Part shown: one piece after another, positions 42,603 through 52,307 of the stretch | Position numbering within the stretch: position 1 is the stretch's first letter | Layout of the letters: each line of letters begins with the position of its first letter | Notes under the pieces: model-generated | Seen by the model: the letters and a program-made list of their open reading frames with translations, nothing else | Databases searched by the model: none | What the model was told of the DNA's origin: nothing | Program-made: the position numbers and the translations under genes | NCBI RefSeq assembly: GCF_000284315.1 | Contig: NC_017094.1 | Location: 1,395,486-1,459,485 of the forward strand | Reading direction: 5' to 3' | From: Leptospirillum ferrooxidans C2-3 | GTDB lineage: Bacteria > Nitrospirota > Leptospirillia > Leptospirillales > Leptospirillaceae | Length of the DNA: 64,000 nt

Positions 42603-43663
42603 GTGTTCATGACCTCACTTCCTGAACTCTCCAATTCTGATGGTGTCGCTCCCTGTTCTTTTTGCATCCGGATTCTCCGCAGATCCTCAAAAATGGGACC
42701 ATGTGCAATTTCCCAAGTCAGACCGGTCATGCACCTGTGATCGATGGGACATTCCCGGAGAAGGCACGGAGCACAAGTCACATGATGGCTCAGAACTCGT
42801 ATTTTTCCACCCAATGGCCCTGTCGCTACAGGGTCGGTGGGACCAAAAAATACAGTACCGGGTAGACCAAGAGCCGCACCCATATGCATCATTCCCGAAT
42901 CGTTTGTCAAAAGATAATCACATCCGGATAGGATCGCAAGACTATCTGAAAGAGCGGTTTTTCCCTGAAGAGCCACGACCTTCTCTTTCGGAAGCGCCTG
43001 TTCGAGCACATCCGCTTTTTCACGATCCTTCCCCCCGGAAAAAAGGATGATCCGAATACTGGGATAATCGATCAGCAAACGGGAAAGAAGGGAGATGAAA
43101 TAGGAGGATGGCCAGGTCTTGGCGCTTCCAAAAAAAGCACCGGGATTGACCGCAAGAAGAATCTCTCGACCATCAAGAGCTCCCAAATGGCGAGCCATCG
43201 CATCCCTTCTGCGGGAATCCGGGACAACAAGCTTCGGAGGGTTAAAGGAGAGGTCGTGAAAAACAGACTGCACCATCTCCTGATAGTAAGTAACCTGATG
43301 GAAATGATGGTTGGCCCATGCAGGATAATTCAGCCGGCGGCTGAGAAAAAAAGATCTCCCCTCATGGGCGTAGCCGATTCTCTCCTTGCAGGGAATTCTC
43401 CAGAGTTCATAGGCGGAGCGAAACGAAAGGGGAAAACAAAACCCCAAATCAAAAAAAATCTTCGATGAAATATTGGTGGGGTTATAGGACACCACATCCG
43501 AGAATTCGGACAAGAGAGCTGTAATGGGTTCCGGACCCATTACAGAGATTTGAACATTCTGATAGCGTGATCGTATCGCCTGGATGGAGGATAGGGAAAC
43601 AATTGCATCCCCTATCCAGTTGGGGATTCTTACAATGATCCGAGTTGGTAACACAGATGTCAA
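42599..43663 (-). CDS. waaF: lipopolysaccharide heptosyltransferase II (WaaF-like)
   Basis: A 354-aa GT9 enzyme, the closest of the seven in this window to WaaF (ADP-heptose:LPS heptosyltransferase II). RIPNWIGDAIVSLSSIQAIR carries the GDA acceptor loop (family NWIGDAVMA). The donor half has VNPGAFFGSAKTWPSSYF, LTNDSGMMHMGAALGLPGTV, FFGPTDPVATGP and a CAPCLLRECPIDHRC cluster. It is the first gene of the operon. The roughly 130 bp upstream separate it from the GT2 block. Confidence 0.85.
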   Translation of the reverse strand: MTSVLPTRIIVRIPNWIGDAIVSLSSIQAIRSRYQNVQISVMGPEPITALLSEFSDVVSYNPTNISSKIFFDLGFCFPLSFRSAYELWRIPCKERIGYAHEGRSFFLSRRLNYPAWANHHFHQVTYYQEMVQSVFHDLSFNPPKLVVPDSRRRDAMARHLGALDGREILLAVNPGAFFGSAKTWPSSYFISLLSRLLIDYPSIRIILFSGGKDREKADVLEQALPKEKVVALQGKTALSDSLAILSGCDYLLTNDSGMMHMGAALGLPGTVFFGPTDPVATGPLGGKIRVLSHHVTCAPCLLRECPIDHRCMTGLTWEIAHGPIFEDLRRIRMQKEQGATPSELESSGSEVMNT

Positions 43664-43795
43664 AGCCCCCTCAGATCCGAAAGTCGGATTTTAAGCAAAA
43701 AAGTCGATCCTAAAAAACTGGGAATCTTCCAATTGCCCGTAACTCACTATTTACATTGAATCTTTTGATGTTTCCATACAATAAAAATCGATAAG

Positions 43796-44830
43796 CTATC
43801 TGTCCAGAGAAAATAAATTTGAAACCCAAGCATCATCAACATATTCCGGAAGAACTGCATCAATCGGACCTTTTATGCCAAATGCTCTGGGATAGAAACT
43901 CCTGATAAAGCGGCTTCGGAGAAAAGCCTCCCAGCTCTGAAGATCAGAAGGGTTCAAAGCCAGCGACTTTTGGATCAGCTCTTTTCCATAGCGTTCACCA
44001 TTTTGGTATGCAAGCATCTTGATCCCGGTCTCTCTGAGCCATCTTGACTTGAGTTTTAAAAAAGCGGATCTGGAATCTGGATTGTCTTTCAGATAATACT
44101 TTTCTTTCAGAATGGAAAAGAATACATCGTGTTTTAAAATCAGTCCAAAATCGAATATTCTCCGAATACTATCCGCTTTAGGGTGTACCCGATATTCGAC
44201 CAATGACTGCGGGACGATAACCACCCTGCCCTTTTCATACATCCTGAAAGAAAAGTCTGTATCTTCGAGCCAAAATGGGTCGAACCTTGAGTCAAACATA
44301 CCGGCCTTCTGTATCGCTGAAGCCCTGATCAAGAATGTTGATGTCTGCGGCTCGTAAAATGGGTCTCGCTGCCATCTCTCCGTTTTTCCAAACAGTATGG
44401 AAGCCCATCTCGGAATCTGCGGAGCAGAGTCTTTCCCGATCACTTCACCATCAGGGGATATTTCATCCTTCCAGGATCCCACCAGCGTAATATCAGGATC
44501 CTGTCGAATAGCTGAAAGCTGTAAAGAGAGTCTATCCGGCTTCATTCTGTCATCACTGTCAAGGAAAGCGATGAATTCTCCGCGGCTGGCAAGGATCCCT
44601 TTATTTCGAGCGGATACCGCTCCTGGAATAGGTTCCGTAACAATACGGACCCTATCCGGATGTTTGAGGTGCCATTTTTCAGCTACCGACAAAACACCCG
44701 GCAAGGCATGATTATTGACAAGAACAATTTCATAATCATGCTCTTTTTGCTGGAAAACAGATAAAAGTGCTTCATCAAGTTCCAATTCATACCGGGTCAT
44801 TGGAATGACAACAGAGACTAGTGGAGTCAT
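43796..44830 (-). CDS. GT2-family glycosyltransferase
   Basis: A 344-aa GT-A enzyme. LVSVVIPMTRYELELDEAL, then AVSARNKGILASRGEFIAFL and the DSDD metal motif. The C-terminal 100 residues form a helical tail (WLRETGIKMLAYQNGERYGK) that is shared with the GT2 pseudogene at 51290-52307, so the two are paralogues. ATG 44830 is preferred to 44833 because of its spacing from AAGGA. The sugar is unknown. Confidence 0.87.
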   Translation of the reverse strand: MTPLVSVVIPMTRYELELDEALLSVFQQKEHDYEIVLVNNHALPGVLSVAEKWHLKHPDRVRIVTEPIPGAVSARNKGILASRGEFIAFLDSDDRMKPDRLSLQLSAIRQDPDITLVGSWKDEISPDGEVIGKDSAPQIPRWASILFGKTERWQRDPFYEPQTSTFLIRASAIQKAGMFDSRFDPFWLEDTDFSFRMYEKGRVVIVPQSLVEYRVHPKADSIRRIFDFGLILKHDVFFSILKEKYYLKDNPDSRSAFLKLKSRWLRETGIKMLAYQNGERYGKELIQKSLALNPSDLQSWEAFLRSRFIRSFYPRAFGIKGPIDAVLPEYVDDAWVSNLFSLDR

Positions 44831-44960
44831 CATTTCCTTAAGGCAAATAAAAAATCTATCTTTTTACCAAAAAACCATTCATGCATTTTTGCATCCATTA
44901 CAGAAATTGGGAAAATAATGAATCCAAGGAAGAGCCCTTATTCCAAAAAAGACAATATCA

Positions 44961-45938
44961 CTACATGGAGATAATTTCCTTCAAATCGCTCTTCCAGGAA
45001 TAGAGCCAGGTTTTCATTTTGAGGATCCTTTTTTTTGTCTTTTGGGAAAGACTTCTTTTGCTGCCAGGAACCTGATCCTTGAAGGGCCATAGATCGATGA
45101 TATCCGATCTGCTCCACTTTTCCTCAAGCTTTAAATGCGGTGGATGGGAACAGACAACAGGTAATCTCTTGGAGCTGGCATCCGTTGCCCGAATGAAGTG
45201 ATGAACAAAAGAGCTTCCCAAGATCATTGGACTTTGATCAAACCTCCCTTCTCTCTTCAATTTTTCGATCTGGAGGTAAAGGTCCCAGTCGGCAGACTGG
45301 ATCCTCGGATCGAGTCCTCCGAGTTGCTCAAAAACAGTCCGGGAGATCAAATGACAATGGCCCATAATCCCCTGAAATGATATGTCCTCATATTTTTTTT
45401 GAATCTTGCTTGAAATATCATTGAAGTCGCCGTACATGATGGATATTTTTTTTTCGAGATTTTCTCTTTGGTTTCGATCCCATATTCGCCTGTTTACATA
45501 TCTCCAACGGTAATAGAGAACATCTTCCAGTTTTTTGTCTGGAAAATGCTCAAGACCGGCCGGGCTGACAACAGGAACTCTGTCTTCCATTAGCGACCGC
45601 ACAAGAGGCTTGTCCCAACCTGGGGCAACAATAATATCATTGTTCAAAAGACCGATAATAGGCGCACTTCCAGCCATGGCCCCCTGATTGATTGACACGG
45701 GATAACACTGATTTCCGGGATTTCTGATCACAAGAATATGATGTCCGGCCTTCTGCTGTTCCTCAAAAAAAGCGGCCGACTGATCCTGGGAAAAGTTATC
45801 CACAACGATAAGACGAAAAGAGTGATGGGTATTTTTTGCAAGGTAATGAAAAAACAGCCGGTTCAGTTCAAGGTGGCCATGAATGGGGACGACAAGATCC
45901 ATTAAAGGTTCAGGCGCTGTGAGTCTTCCCTCTGTCAT
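44961..45938 (-). CDS. GT2-family glycosyltransferase
   Basis: A 325-aa GT-A protein. It opens LMDLVVPIHGHLELNRLFFH and has RLIVVDNFSQDQSAAFFEEQ and GLLNNDIIVAPGWDKPLVRS, which replaces the common DxD by NND. The family resembles WcaA-like glycosyltransferases with Asn in the metal motif. The end is basic (KRSLSQKTKKRILKM). It overlaps the upstream gene by ATGA. It probably builds the variable part of the LPS or a glycan. Confidence 0.84.
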   Translation of the reverse strand: MTEGRLTAPEPLMDLVVPIHGHLELNRLFFHYLAKNTHHSFRLIVVDNFSQDQSAAFFEEQQKAGHHILVIRNPGNQCYPVSINQGAMAGSAPIIGLLNNDIIVAPGWDKPLVRSLMEDRVPVVSPAGLEHFPDKKLEDVLYYRWRYVNRRIWDRNQRENLEKKISIMYGDFNDISSKIQKKYEDISFQGIMGHCHLISRTVFEQLGGLDPRIQSADWDLYLQIEKLKREGRFDQSPMILGSSFVHHFIRATDASSKRLPVVCSHPPHLKLEEKWSRSDIIDLWPFKDQVPGSKRSLSQKTKKRILKMKTWLYSWKSDLKEIISM

Positions 45939-46828
45939 CCCTTGAACCCATGTCTTAAAACATAGCGATAAAAATCTGGATTAAGCCAACGGTTCTTTCT
46001 AGGGGGAAAGGCAGGAAACTGGCTGATACGCTCTTTCATGACCGCAGGATGCGTTCCGTCAAAGTCTTTCAAGATAAAATAACGCTCGGGGATAAACTTT
46101 TTTGAGGCCAAAACTTCCTTATCTCCGACATTGGGCGTGCCTTCCCAGTAATATTCAACCTGTGTTTTGACTTTTTCTCGCAAAAGCTCGGGACTTTTGA
46201 CCCAACCGTAATGATAAATATGCCCTTCGGCATATTCCCATAAGTGCCTTTCTTTTTTTCCGATATAGAGATTGTCGCTGGCTCTGGCAAACCCGACCGC
46301 ATCACCCACCGAAATCACAGATCCCCCCGGGCGAACAATTCTCATGGCCCTTCTGTATGCCCAAGGATCAATCGATTGATAGTCTCCCAGAAAATGCTTG
46401 TACCTCGACATCAGACCAAGAATAGTCTTTTTATCCTTATATTGGGCCATCGATCTCAGCAAACCTTCATAATCTTTTTCATGCAAGACCTCATCTGCCT
46501 GAAGATAAAATGCCCAGTCGGCATCCTTTCGGCAATGCTCAAGAGCGATATTGGTTTGCTGTGCATAGATAAGTCCGTCTTTTCTCATTGCCTGATCCCA
46601 GACGGACTCAATCACCTTTATCTTGGGGTCTCTAATGGAACGGATCTGCTCCAGTGTGTTGTCTTCTGAATCCCCAACGTTGATCACCATTTCATCGACG
46701 ATCGGAAGGATCGATCGAATGGACTCAAGAAAGGGATAGTCTAGCTTTGAAACATTTCTGCAAAAGGTAAATCCGGAAACAATCATTTTTCTCACTTTCA
46801 TCCTTTTGGGTTCAGATTCCAAGGGCAA
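45935..46828 (-). CDS. GT2-like glycosyltransferase
   Basis: A 297-aa protein. GFTFCRNVSKLDYPFLESIR, EMVINVGDSEDNTLEQIRSI and YLQADEVLHEKDYEGLLRSM are the core motifs of a GT2 subfamily where QADE replaces DxD. The C-terminal half (HIYHYGWVKSPELLREKVKT) is typical of this subfamily. TTG 46828 directly follows the upstream stop and has GAGGG before it. Later ATGs (46801, 46786) are possible starts. Confidence 0.82.
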   Translation of the reverse strand: MPLESEPKRMKVRKMIVSGFTFCRNVSKLDYPFLESIRSILPIVDEMVINVGDSEDNTLEQIRSIRDPKIKVIESVWDQAMRKDGLIYAQQTNIALEHCRKDADWAFYLQADEVLHEKDYEGLLRSMAQYKDKKTILGLMSRYKHFLGDYQSIDPWAYRRAMRIVRPGGSVISVGDAVGFARASDNLYIGKKERHLWEYAEGHIYHYGWVKSPELLREKVKTQVEYYWEGTPNVGDKEVLASKKFIPERYFILKDFDGTHPAVMKERISQFPAFPPRKNRWLNPDFYRYVLRHGFKG

Positions 46829-48559
46829 TCAATCCCTCTTGATATAAAAAGCCCAGTAAGACTTCACAAGCCATCTGAACGATCTCAATCCCGGATTGGC
46901 CCGAAAAGCAACCCAAGCCGCTTCAAGCGCATCCTTTTTATACCCCAGAGACGACATGGACTTAACGATTCCGACAAGATCCTGCGGCTTTCCCCAAGAC
47001 TCAAAACTATACCATTTCAGATATTGGTCGATAGAGTTGATCTTAAGGATGGTTCCGCCCCAAGGAAGAGTGAAAGGAACCGAAACCGATTTGATTTTTG
47101 AGACGAAAGGAGCAAAGCAGATCACTGCTCTCTTGAGGGATACACTGAATGAAAGAGGCCTGTATCCCATTCTCTCTATCCAATAGAAAATCCCGTCCAT
47201 CCTCCAATTGATCCTTGGAGACAAATCCTGGACATCACTACAGGATTTGTCCTCTGACGGAATTTCATAGAACACCTCGACTGTTTCAATGTCTGAACTG
47301 TCTTTTAGTCTTTTCTCCCAGGAAATCAAGGAGATGATCGAAGACAAGTCAGACCCGGCTTCAAGGCTGACATGAGTGGTTTTTCCAGTGACCGCCTCCT
47401 TGTCATCCACCGAATTCGCTCTTGAGGATAGAGAGAGATTGACATTATCCCCATTCGGTGTTGTTAGGGAGGTGCCGCAGACGCACATAAAATCGATGAC
47501 TTCTGCAGAGCACTTTTGAATATATTGCATTCTGGAACGGCATCCAGGACAAAGAGGAATCACAGAGGAAAGATGATCTCTATTTGTCCATATAAAAGAT
47601 ATGGATGCAAAAACCGATTCTGGCTCCGGAATCCGTTTATCAAGAAAAAACGACTCAACATTATAGAGAAAAAATGGCGAACAGGCCCTTACTTCAAAGG
47701 GCATCACCTTTTTTTCAATAAATAGTTCAAGCGATGGCAGATCCAGCGCCGCTGCCATATGGCTGAGTCCCGAATCAAGCCCAAGATAGACTCCGGAGCG
47801 GGACAGTAGAGCGGCTATTTGCGAAAGAGAAAGATCGTAGGCGCACAAGGCCCCTTCATTTTCAAACGTTCCCATCTCCGGATAAGCAATCACAAGAGAT
47901 CGAATTCCCAGTTTCCGGTATAGGAGATCGATCGTTATCGAGAAGAAATCTTTAGGCCATCGCTTGTTTTCCCATGTATAAGGGGCGATGACCGCATAGC
48001 TCCCAGATTGAAGTCCATTTCTTTTGAGAAATTCATCTGCCCATAAGAGATCTGATTTTTTCATTGGCACAAAAGGGCGAAGGTGTTTTCCGAGAGATAA
48101 TCCTACCGTTCGAAGGGTGGCCTGTATTGTTGCCTCTCCTCTGGCATGCCGATCAGGCATCGGAAAGTGGTCATATCCCAGAAAGGAAGAAGCTGGCGCA
48201 GCATCCATCTCTTTTCTGATCTCAGAGTGAGCCAGAGCATAAGGATCATTGGTCCCTTCCTTTGAGCGGACCTCCAACGCCTTTGGAAACCACCTGATTT
48301 CAACTCCGTCCATTCTCCGGACAAGTTCTTCCCAGCGTAAATCAGCGTAAACAATCAAAGAAGCTTTTTGAAAACGAAGACGAATTTCAAAAATAGCCCT
48401 GAATCCGTTCAGATGATCCCCTAGTCCCTGTCCCAGAACAAAAAATATCTTTCCAGAAAAGTCAGGAGAAAAATCATGGATATGAAAAAGCGGAAAGCCA
48501 TCCCAGAATAAACCATGCTCTGGAATCATGGGAGAGATTGGAGAGTGGGAGACATTCAT
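46829..48559 (-). CDS. GT9-like protein with a zinc-ribbon-like middle and unknown C-terminal domain
   Basis: A 576-aa protein. Residues about 36-325 follow the GT9 plan (IFFVLGQGLGDHLNGFRAIF, AVIAPYTWENKRWPKDFFSI, GLDSGLSHMAAALDLPSLEL), but the acceptor loop reads GQGLGDHL and the usual GPTDP segment is not recognisable. A Cys set follows: C337-x2-C340-x9-C350-x8-C359-x-C361 (LCPGCRSRMQYIQKC ... MCVCGTS). The last 200 residues match no family I know. The protein is much longer than GT9 enzymes (about 350). It lies between the WaaE-like gene and the GT genes, so it probably works in the same pathway. Confidence 0.78.
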   Translation of the reverse strand: MNVSHSPISPMIPEHGLFWDGFPLFHIHDFSPDFSGKIFFVLGQGLGDHLNGFRAIFEIRLRFQKASLIVYADLRWEELVRRMDGVEIRWFPKALEVRSKEGTNDPYALAHSEIRKEMDAAPASSFLGYDHFPMPDRHARGEATIQATLRTVGLSLGKHLRPFVPMKKSDLLWADEFLKRNGLQSGSYAVIAPYTWENKRWPKDFFSITIDLLYRKLGIRSLVIAYPEMGTFENEGALCAYDLSLSQIAALLSRSGVYLGLDSGLSHMAAALDLPSLELFIEKKVMPFEVRACSPFFLYNVESFFLDKRIPEPESVFASISFIWTNRDHLSSVIPLCPGCRSRMQYIQKCSAEVIDFMCVCGTSLTTPNGDNVNLSLSSRANSVDDKEAVTGKTTHVSLEAGSDLSSIISLISWEKRLKDSSDIETVEVFYEIPSEDKSCSDVQDLSPRINWRMDGIFYWIERMGYRPLSFSVSLKRAVICFAPFVSKIKSVSVPFTLPWGGTILKINSIDQYLKWYSFESWGKPQDLVGIVKSMSSLGYKKDALEAAWVAFRANPGLRSFRWLVKSYWAFYIKRD

Positions 48560-48662
48560 TTAATCTTCAGATTTCCAGAACATGGAAAAGCATCAGGAAG
48601 ACGGTCTTCAGGAATCACTCTACAATGGTAGGTTTCCCCCGATCTCCCCCCTTCTGAAACAA

Positions 48663-49511
48663 TCATGAATCGACACCGTCCCTGTCGGTTAAAGGAATAT
48701 TGACTTTGTAAAGCATCAGATATTTTATAAAAACATGATAGCTATAAAGAACGGCTAGAACAAATCCCAAAAAACCATCCAGAAAACCCATTTTCAAAAT
48801 ATACATTTTCAAAAACATTGCAGGCGGATGAAAAAGAACTCCCATCAGGGAAGGCCCCCTGGTGGAAGATCTCTCCTTGGCCCAAAGTCTCGCATAGGCC
48901 AGATTTTTTGTGACAAATCTCTCGATGGTCGGATGTGTATCATGAAGAAGGAGCCCATGAAGTCTCATGGTCTGTCCGGAAACGACAATCGATTCATGGA
49001 CCGCCCGGCCATCCAATCCCCCCGATTCTTTCCGGAAGACACGCAACAGCCAATCCGGAGACCATCCGGAATGATGGATTGGGGTTCCCAGAAAAAAATT
49101 CAGTCGATTGAGATAGAATCCGTTGATGGACCTGATTGTTTCCGGATGGATCAAGTATTGAAGGATTTCCGCTTTGAGCTCCGGAGTCACCCTCTCATCG
49201 GCATCAATCACCATCACCCATGAAGATGAGGCCTTCTCGATGGAGCGTGTCTTCTGACGGGTAAAATCATCAAAAGGATGCTGAAAGACTTTTGCACCAA
49301 AATCTTTGGCGATCTCGCATGTCCGATCGGTGCTCCCAGAATCCACGACAATGATTTCATCCGCAAGCCCGATTAAAGAATCCAGACAACGTTTGAGGTT
49401 TTGTTCCTCGTTCTTAGTGATCAGGCAAACCGAAAGACGTTCTTTTTCAAAAGAAGCGTTATCATCCTCATTCACAGAAGGACCTACAGAATTCAAAGGA
49501 ATCATTTTCAC
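48663..49511 (-). CDS. GT2 LPS core glycosyltransferase (WaaE/KdtX-like)
   Basis: A 282-aa protein of the WaaE family of beta-glucosyltransferases acting on the LPS inner core. LSVCLITKNEEQNLKRCLDS, EIIVVDSGSTDRTCEIAKDF, FDDFTRQKTRSIEKA and VMVIDADERVTPELKAEILQ are all typical. The C-terminal quarter is amphipathic and hydrophobic (FLKMYILKMGFLDGFLGFVL), suggesting membrane association. The start is GTG 49511 or ATG 49505, with no clear ribosome site. Confidence 0.9.
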   Translation of the reverse strand: MKMIPLNSVGPSVNEDDNASFEKERLSVCLITKNEEQNLKRCLDSLIGLADEIIVVDSGSTDRTCEIAKDFGAKVFQHPFDDFTRQKTRSIEKASSSWVMVIDADERVTPELKAEILQYLIHPETIRSINGFYLNRLNFFLGTPIHHSGWSPDWLLRVFRKESGGLDGRAVHESIVVSGQTMRLHGLLLHDTHPTIERFVTKNLAYARLWAKERSSTRGPSLMGVLFHPPAMFLKMYILKMGFLDGFLGFVLAVLYSYHVFIKYLMLYKVNIPLTDRDGVDS

Positions 49512-49745
49512 TTTTTTTCAAGGTATACATGATCTTTATTACCGTATTTGATCCTTATTTATGGCTAATCATGAGCATTCCAGAACAACTCAAGAAATTA
49601 AAAATCACAGAAGATTCTTACGAAATCCAATCGGGACGATCGATAGAACTAATGCCTAAAAAAATAAACAATCCTAGCCACTATACAATGAATGTAATGA
49701 CCAGATTATCCTATGCTTTCTTTTCTCAAGATGATTACTTCCCAA

Positions 49746-49772
49746 GATTGAGTCCATATAATGCTGTAAATT
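49746..49772. repeat. IS256-type left terminal inverted repeat
   Basis: A 27-bp end that opens GATTGAGTCC and closes ATGCTGTAAATT. The inner 11 bases are identical to the right end in inverted orientation. Confidence 0.85.
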
Positions 49773-49861
49773 CGAAGTTGGCTTGAAATTGAAAAAGGCC
49801 ACTGTCTTCCCCGAGAATGGGTGTTGTCCAAACAACCTATTCTCAACAAGGAGGAAGAACA

Positions 49862-51079
49862 ATGGCCAATATTGACGTTACCCTGAATCCGGATCTTTTG
49901 ACAAATCTTTTGTCCGATAGTGGCGAAGGAATGAAAAAACTGGTCGAATCGGTCTTGAATCAGGTTCTGGAAGCCCAGATGGTTGACCACCTGGGAGCAG
50001 ATCGGCATGAACGATCGAGCGATCGGACGGGATATCGAAACGGGTATCGGGAACGGCAACTGACGACCCGGGTGGGAACGCTGATCCTTCGGGTTCCCCA
50101 AACCCGGGACGGAAATTTCTCGACCGATCTGTTCCGTCGCTACCAGCGTTCCGAACAAGCTCTGGTTCTGGCTCTGATGGAGATGGTGGTCCAGGGGGTC
50201 TCGACCCGCAAAGTCACGCATATCACGGAAGAGTTGTGCGGCGCGACATTTTCGAAGTCCACGGTGAGTTCTTTGGCCACGGGGCTTTCGGCCCGGGTTA
50301 ACCATTGGCGAAACCGTCGTCTGAATGGTCTGTATCCCTTTCTTCTGCTGGATGCCCTGGTGATCCATGTCCGAAAGGATGAGAGCGTGGTGCCGGTCGC
50401 CGCATTGATTGCGACCGGCATCTCGGAAGATGGACAGCGGGAGATCCTGGGACTGACGTTGGGAGACAGCGAGAACGAAGCTTCCTGGGACGACATGCTG
50501 CGGGATCTCAAGAGCCGGGGACTGTCTGGGGTGGATCTGGTGGTCTCCGATGACCACAAAGGGCTGAAAAAAGCCGTTCAGAGACATTTTCAAGGGGTTC
50601 GATGGCAACGATGCCAGGTCCATTTTCTCCGCAACCTTCTGGGTCATGCCCCGGCCTCCCAACGAGGGCCTCTGGCGCTGGCCCTGGGACGGCTGTTTCG
50701 GGCCGATACCAAAGAAGAAGCCCGAGCGATCAAGAACGAAATTTTGGAGACTTTTGAGAAGAAGGCCCCCAAGTCGATGGATTGTCTCGAAGAAGGATTT
50801 GAGGAATCGCTCACGATTTTGTCCTTTCCCCGGAAATATCGTGTCAGGCTCAGAAGCACGAACTCCCAGGAGAGACTGAATGAAGAGGTCCGGAGACGGG
50901 AACGGGTGATCCGGATCTTCCCCAACGAAGACTCGGCCATCCGACTCATTGGAGCCCTTCTTTCGGAATTCCACGAACAATGGAGCACGGGAAAGAAGTA
51001 TTTCGACATGGCCGAATATTGGGAGTGGAAGAAACAGGAACCTTTCAAAACGCCCTCTCTTCTTTCGGTGGTCGAATGA
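49862..51079 (+). CDS. IS256-family transposase
   Basis: A 405-aa mutator-type DDE transposase that catalyses cut-and-paste or copy-out movement. The catalytic acidic positions are Asp in LDALVIHV, Asp in VVSDDHKGLKKAV (preceded by the characteristic GVDLV), and a Glu within the C-terminal helix STNSQERLNEEVRRRERVIR. QRCQVHFLRNLLGHAP is a family hallmark. ATG 49862 is chosen over 49817 because AAGGAGG lies 7-9 bp upstream. Length is typical (about 400 residues), so the protein is probably active. Confidence 0.95.
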   Translation: MANIDVTLNPDLLTNLLSDSGEGMKKLVESVLNQVLEAQMVDHLGADRHERSSDRTGYRNGYRERQLTTRVGTLILRVPQTRDGNFSTDLFRRYQRSEQALVLALMEMVVQGVSTRKVTHITEELCGATFSKSTVSSLATGLSARVNHWRNRRLNGLYPFLLLDALVIHVRKDESVVPVAALIATGISEDGQREILGLTLGDSENEASWDDMLRDLKSRGLSGVDLVVSDDHKGLKKAVQRHFQGVRWQRCQVHFLRNLLGHAPASQRGPLALALGRLFRADTKEEARAIKNEILETFEKKAPKSMDCLEEGFEESLTILSFPRKYRVRLRSTNSQERLNEEVRRRERVIRIFPNEDSAIRLIGALLSEFHEQWSTGKKYFDMAEYWEWKKQEPFKTPSLLSVVE

Positions 51080-51106
51080 TCAATTTATTCCATTTCTCGG
51101 GAAGAC

Positions 51107-51133
51107 AATTTACAGCACTTTTAGGACTTGACC
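51107..51133. repeat. IS256-type right terminal inverted repeat
   Basis: Read on the minus strand it opens GGTCAAGTCC and closes GTGCTGTAAATT, matching the left end at 20 of 27 positions. It is followed directly by the second copy of CTTCCCAA. Confidence 0.85.
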
Positions 51134-51289
51134 CTTCCCAATATACAGGATAAAAACTCTAATAGTGAGGGATTTCTCAATAAAGTTTGGACTAGACATA
51201 CTGGAGTTCTTGATCTATACGGAAGATTAATCAATCTTCGACACCTCCATAAATGCAAGCCTTAAAAATTTATTTTTCTATAATCAAAA

Positions 51290-52307
51290 TCAGTTCAGTC
51301 GAAAAAACTCTTTCTTCATCAGATAATCAATGTCTTCCTGCAAAAGGCGTTTTGGCTCTCCATTTTTTACTTTCTTTTTTTGAGAAAAGCTCCGAAGATA
51401 AACCTTCCAATTTTTGTAATCAAAGGGTTTTTCTTTTATTGCTTCTATTATCAGACGCTGAGCAATTTTTTTTCCATTTTCGTACAAAATAAACCCGGTA
51501 GCCTGCTCCATCAACCACTGGGAGCGAATCGTGCTGAATCCCTTTTCATCAATCTTTACCGTCTTATTATCTGATAGTTTTTCTTTAAGGATATTAAAAA
51601 ATAAATCGAGCTTGTTAATGACATGAAGTGAGGTTGCTTGTGCTTCTTTGATGTCATTATAGAATACTGACGGCATTCTTACTCGAACCAGACTCTCAGG
51701 GATGCACGCCAATCTCCCTGCAAGAAACATTTTAAAGTTGAAATCATCATCTTTGATGAGCCTTGGATTAAAGGCCTCATTAAACAAACATTCCTACTGA
51801 TACGGAAGTATTTTTTTCAAAAAACCAAGTTGAAGGGTGAGACCCAAAAATTTTGTCTATTTTAAGGGAGGACATCCAAAAGTTTTTATCGATTCCTCCG
51901 GGATTCAATAGAGTCTTATTCTCCCAATCAACTCGGTCAAAGTAAGAGGAAAGCAGTAAAAATCCATCTTTTTCCTCTTCAAAATATTTCAACTATTTTT
52001 CGAGACGATTGGGGAGCATCATGTCATCTCCCTCAAGCATGGCGATATAATGGCCACGGCTCTCAAGAATTCCCTTATTTCTTGCGCTTGGAACTCCTTG
52101 AACCGATTGATCGACAATACGGATCAGATCAGGATACTCACTCGCATACTTTCTCATGATTGAAAGAGATACATCATCTGCATTATTGTTGACAATGACG
52201 ATTTAAAAATCTCTAAATGTTTGTACTAAAACAGATTCTATTGTTTCTGACAGAATCTCTCCCTCTCTATAAACAGAAATAACAACAGAAACTAAAGGTT
52301 TAGACAT
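51290..52307 (-). pseudogene. broken GT2 glycosyltransferase gene
   Basis: Starting at ATG 52307, the minus strand encodes the opening of a GT2 enzyme, SKPLVSVVISVYREGEIL. A TAA stop interrupts it at 52203-52205, between TFRDF and IVIVNNNA. GVPSARNKGILESRGHYIAM then continues into the metal motif EGDDMM. A TAG at 51993-51995 follows LEK. The next segment is KYFEEEKDGFLLLSSYFDRV, and a frameshift near 51780-51787 (GMFV-stop versus MFNEAFNPRLIKDDDFN) breaks it again. The C-terminal helical tail down to 51290 is open. Three lesions make it non-functional. It is a diverged paralogue of the GT2 at 43796-44830. Confidence 0.85.

Larger units (their letters stand above)
49746..51133 (+). mobile_element. 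IS256-family insertion sequence with 8-bp target duplication
   Basis: A 1388-bp element bounded by imperfect 27-bp terminal inverted repeats (20 of 27 positions identical). The 8-bp direct repeat CTTCCCAA lies on both sides (49738-49745 and 51134-51141). It encodes one full-length transposase. IS256 elements make 8-9 bp duplications and have 20-30 bp termini, as seen here. The clean duplication suggests recent insertion. At the left end the sequence between the TIR and TGTCTTCCCCGAGAA is about 30 bp longer than at the right. Confidence 0.92.
49529..51230 (+). pseudogene. unknown ORF interrupted by the IS256-type element
   Basis: The left part (49529-49745) is an open frame behind AAGG, and the right part continues from 51142 after the element. 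Removing the element and one copy of the 8-bp duplication rejoins the frame: ...SQDDYFP | IYRIKTLIVRDFSIK..., ending at TAA 51230. The result is a 101-codon ORF. A second frame after the element (DLTLPNIQDKNSNSEGF, then VWTRHTGVLDLYGRL, ending at 51262) also looks protein-like, so an extra frameshift is possible. The family is unknown. Codon use is AT-rich like the rest of this decaying patch. Confidence 0.45.

Noticed and set aside
49706-50980. 424-codon minus-strand frame inside the IS element
   Set aside because: Antisense shadow of the transposase; it runs through the left terminal repeat.
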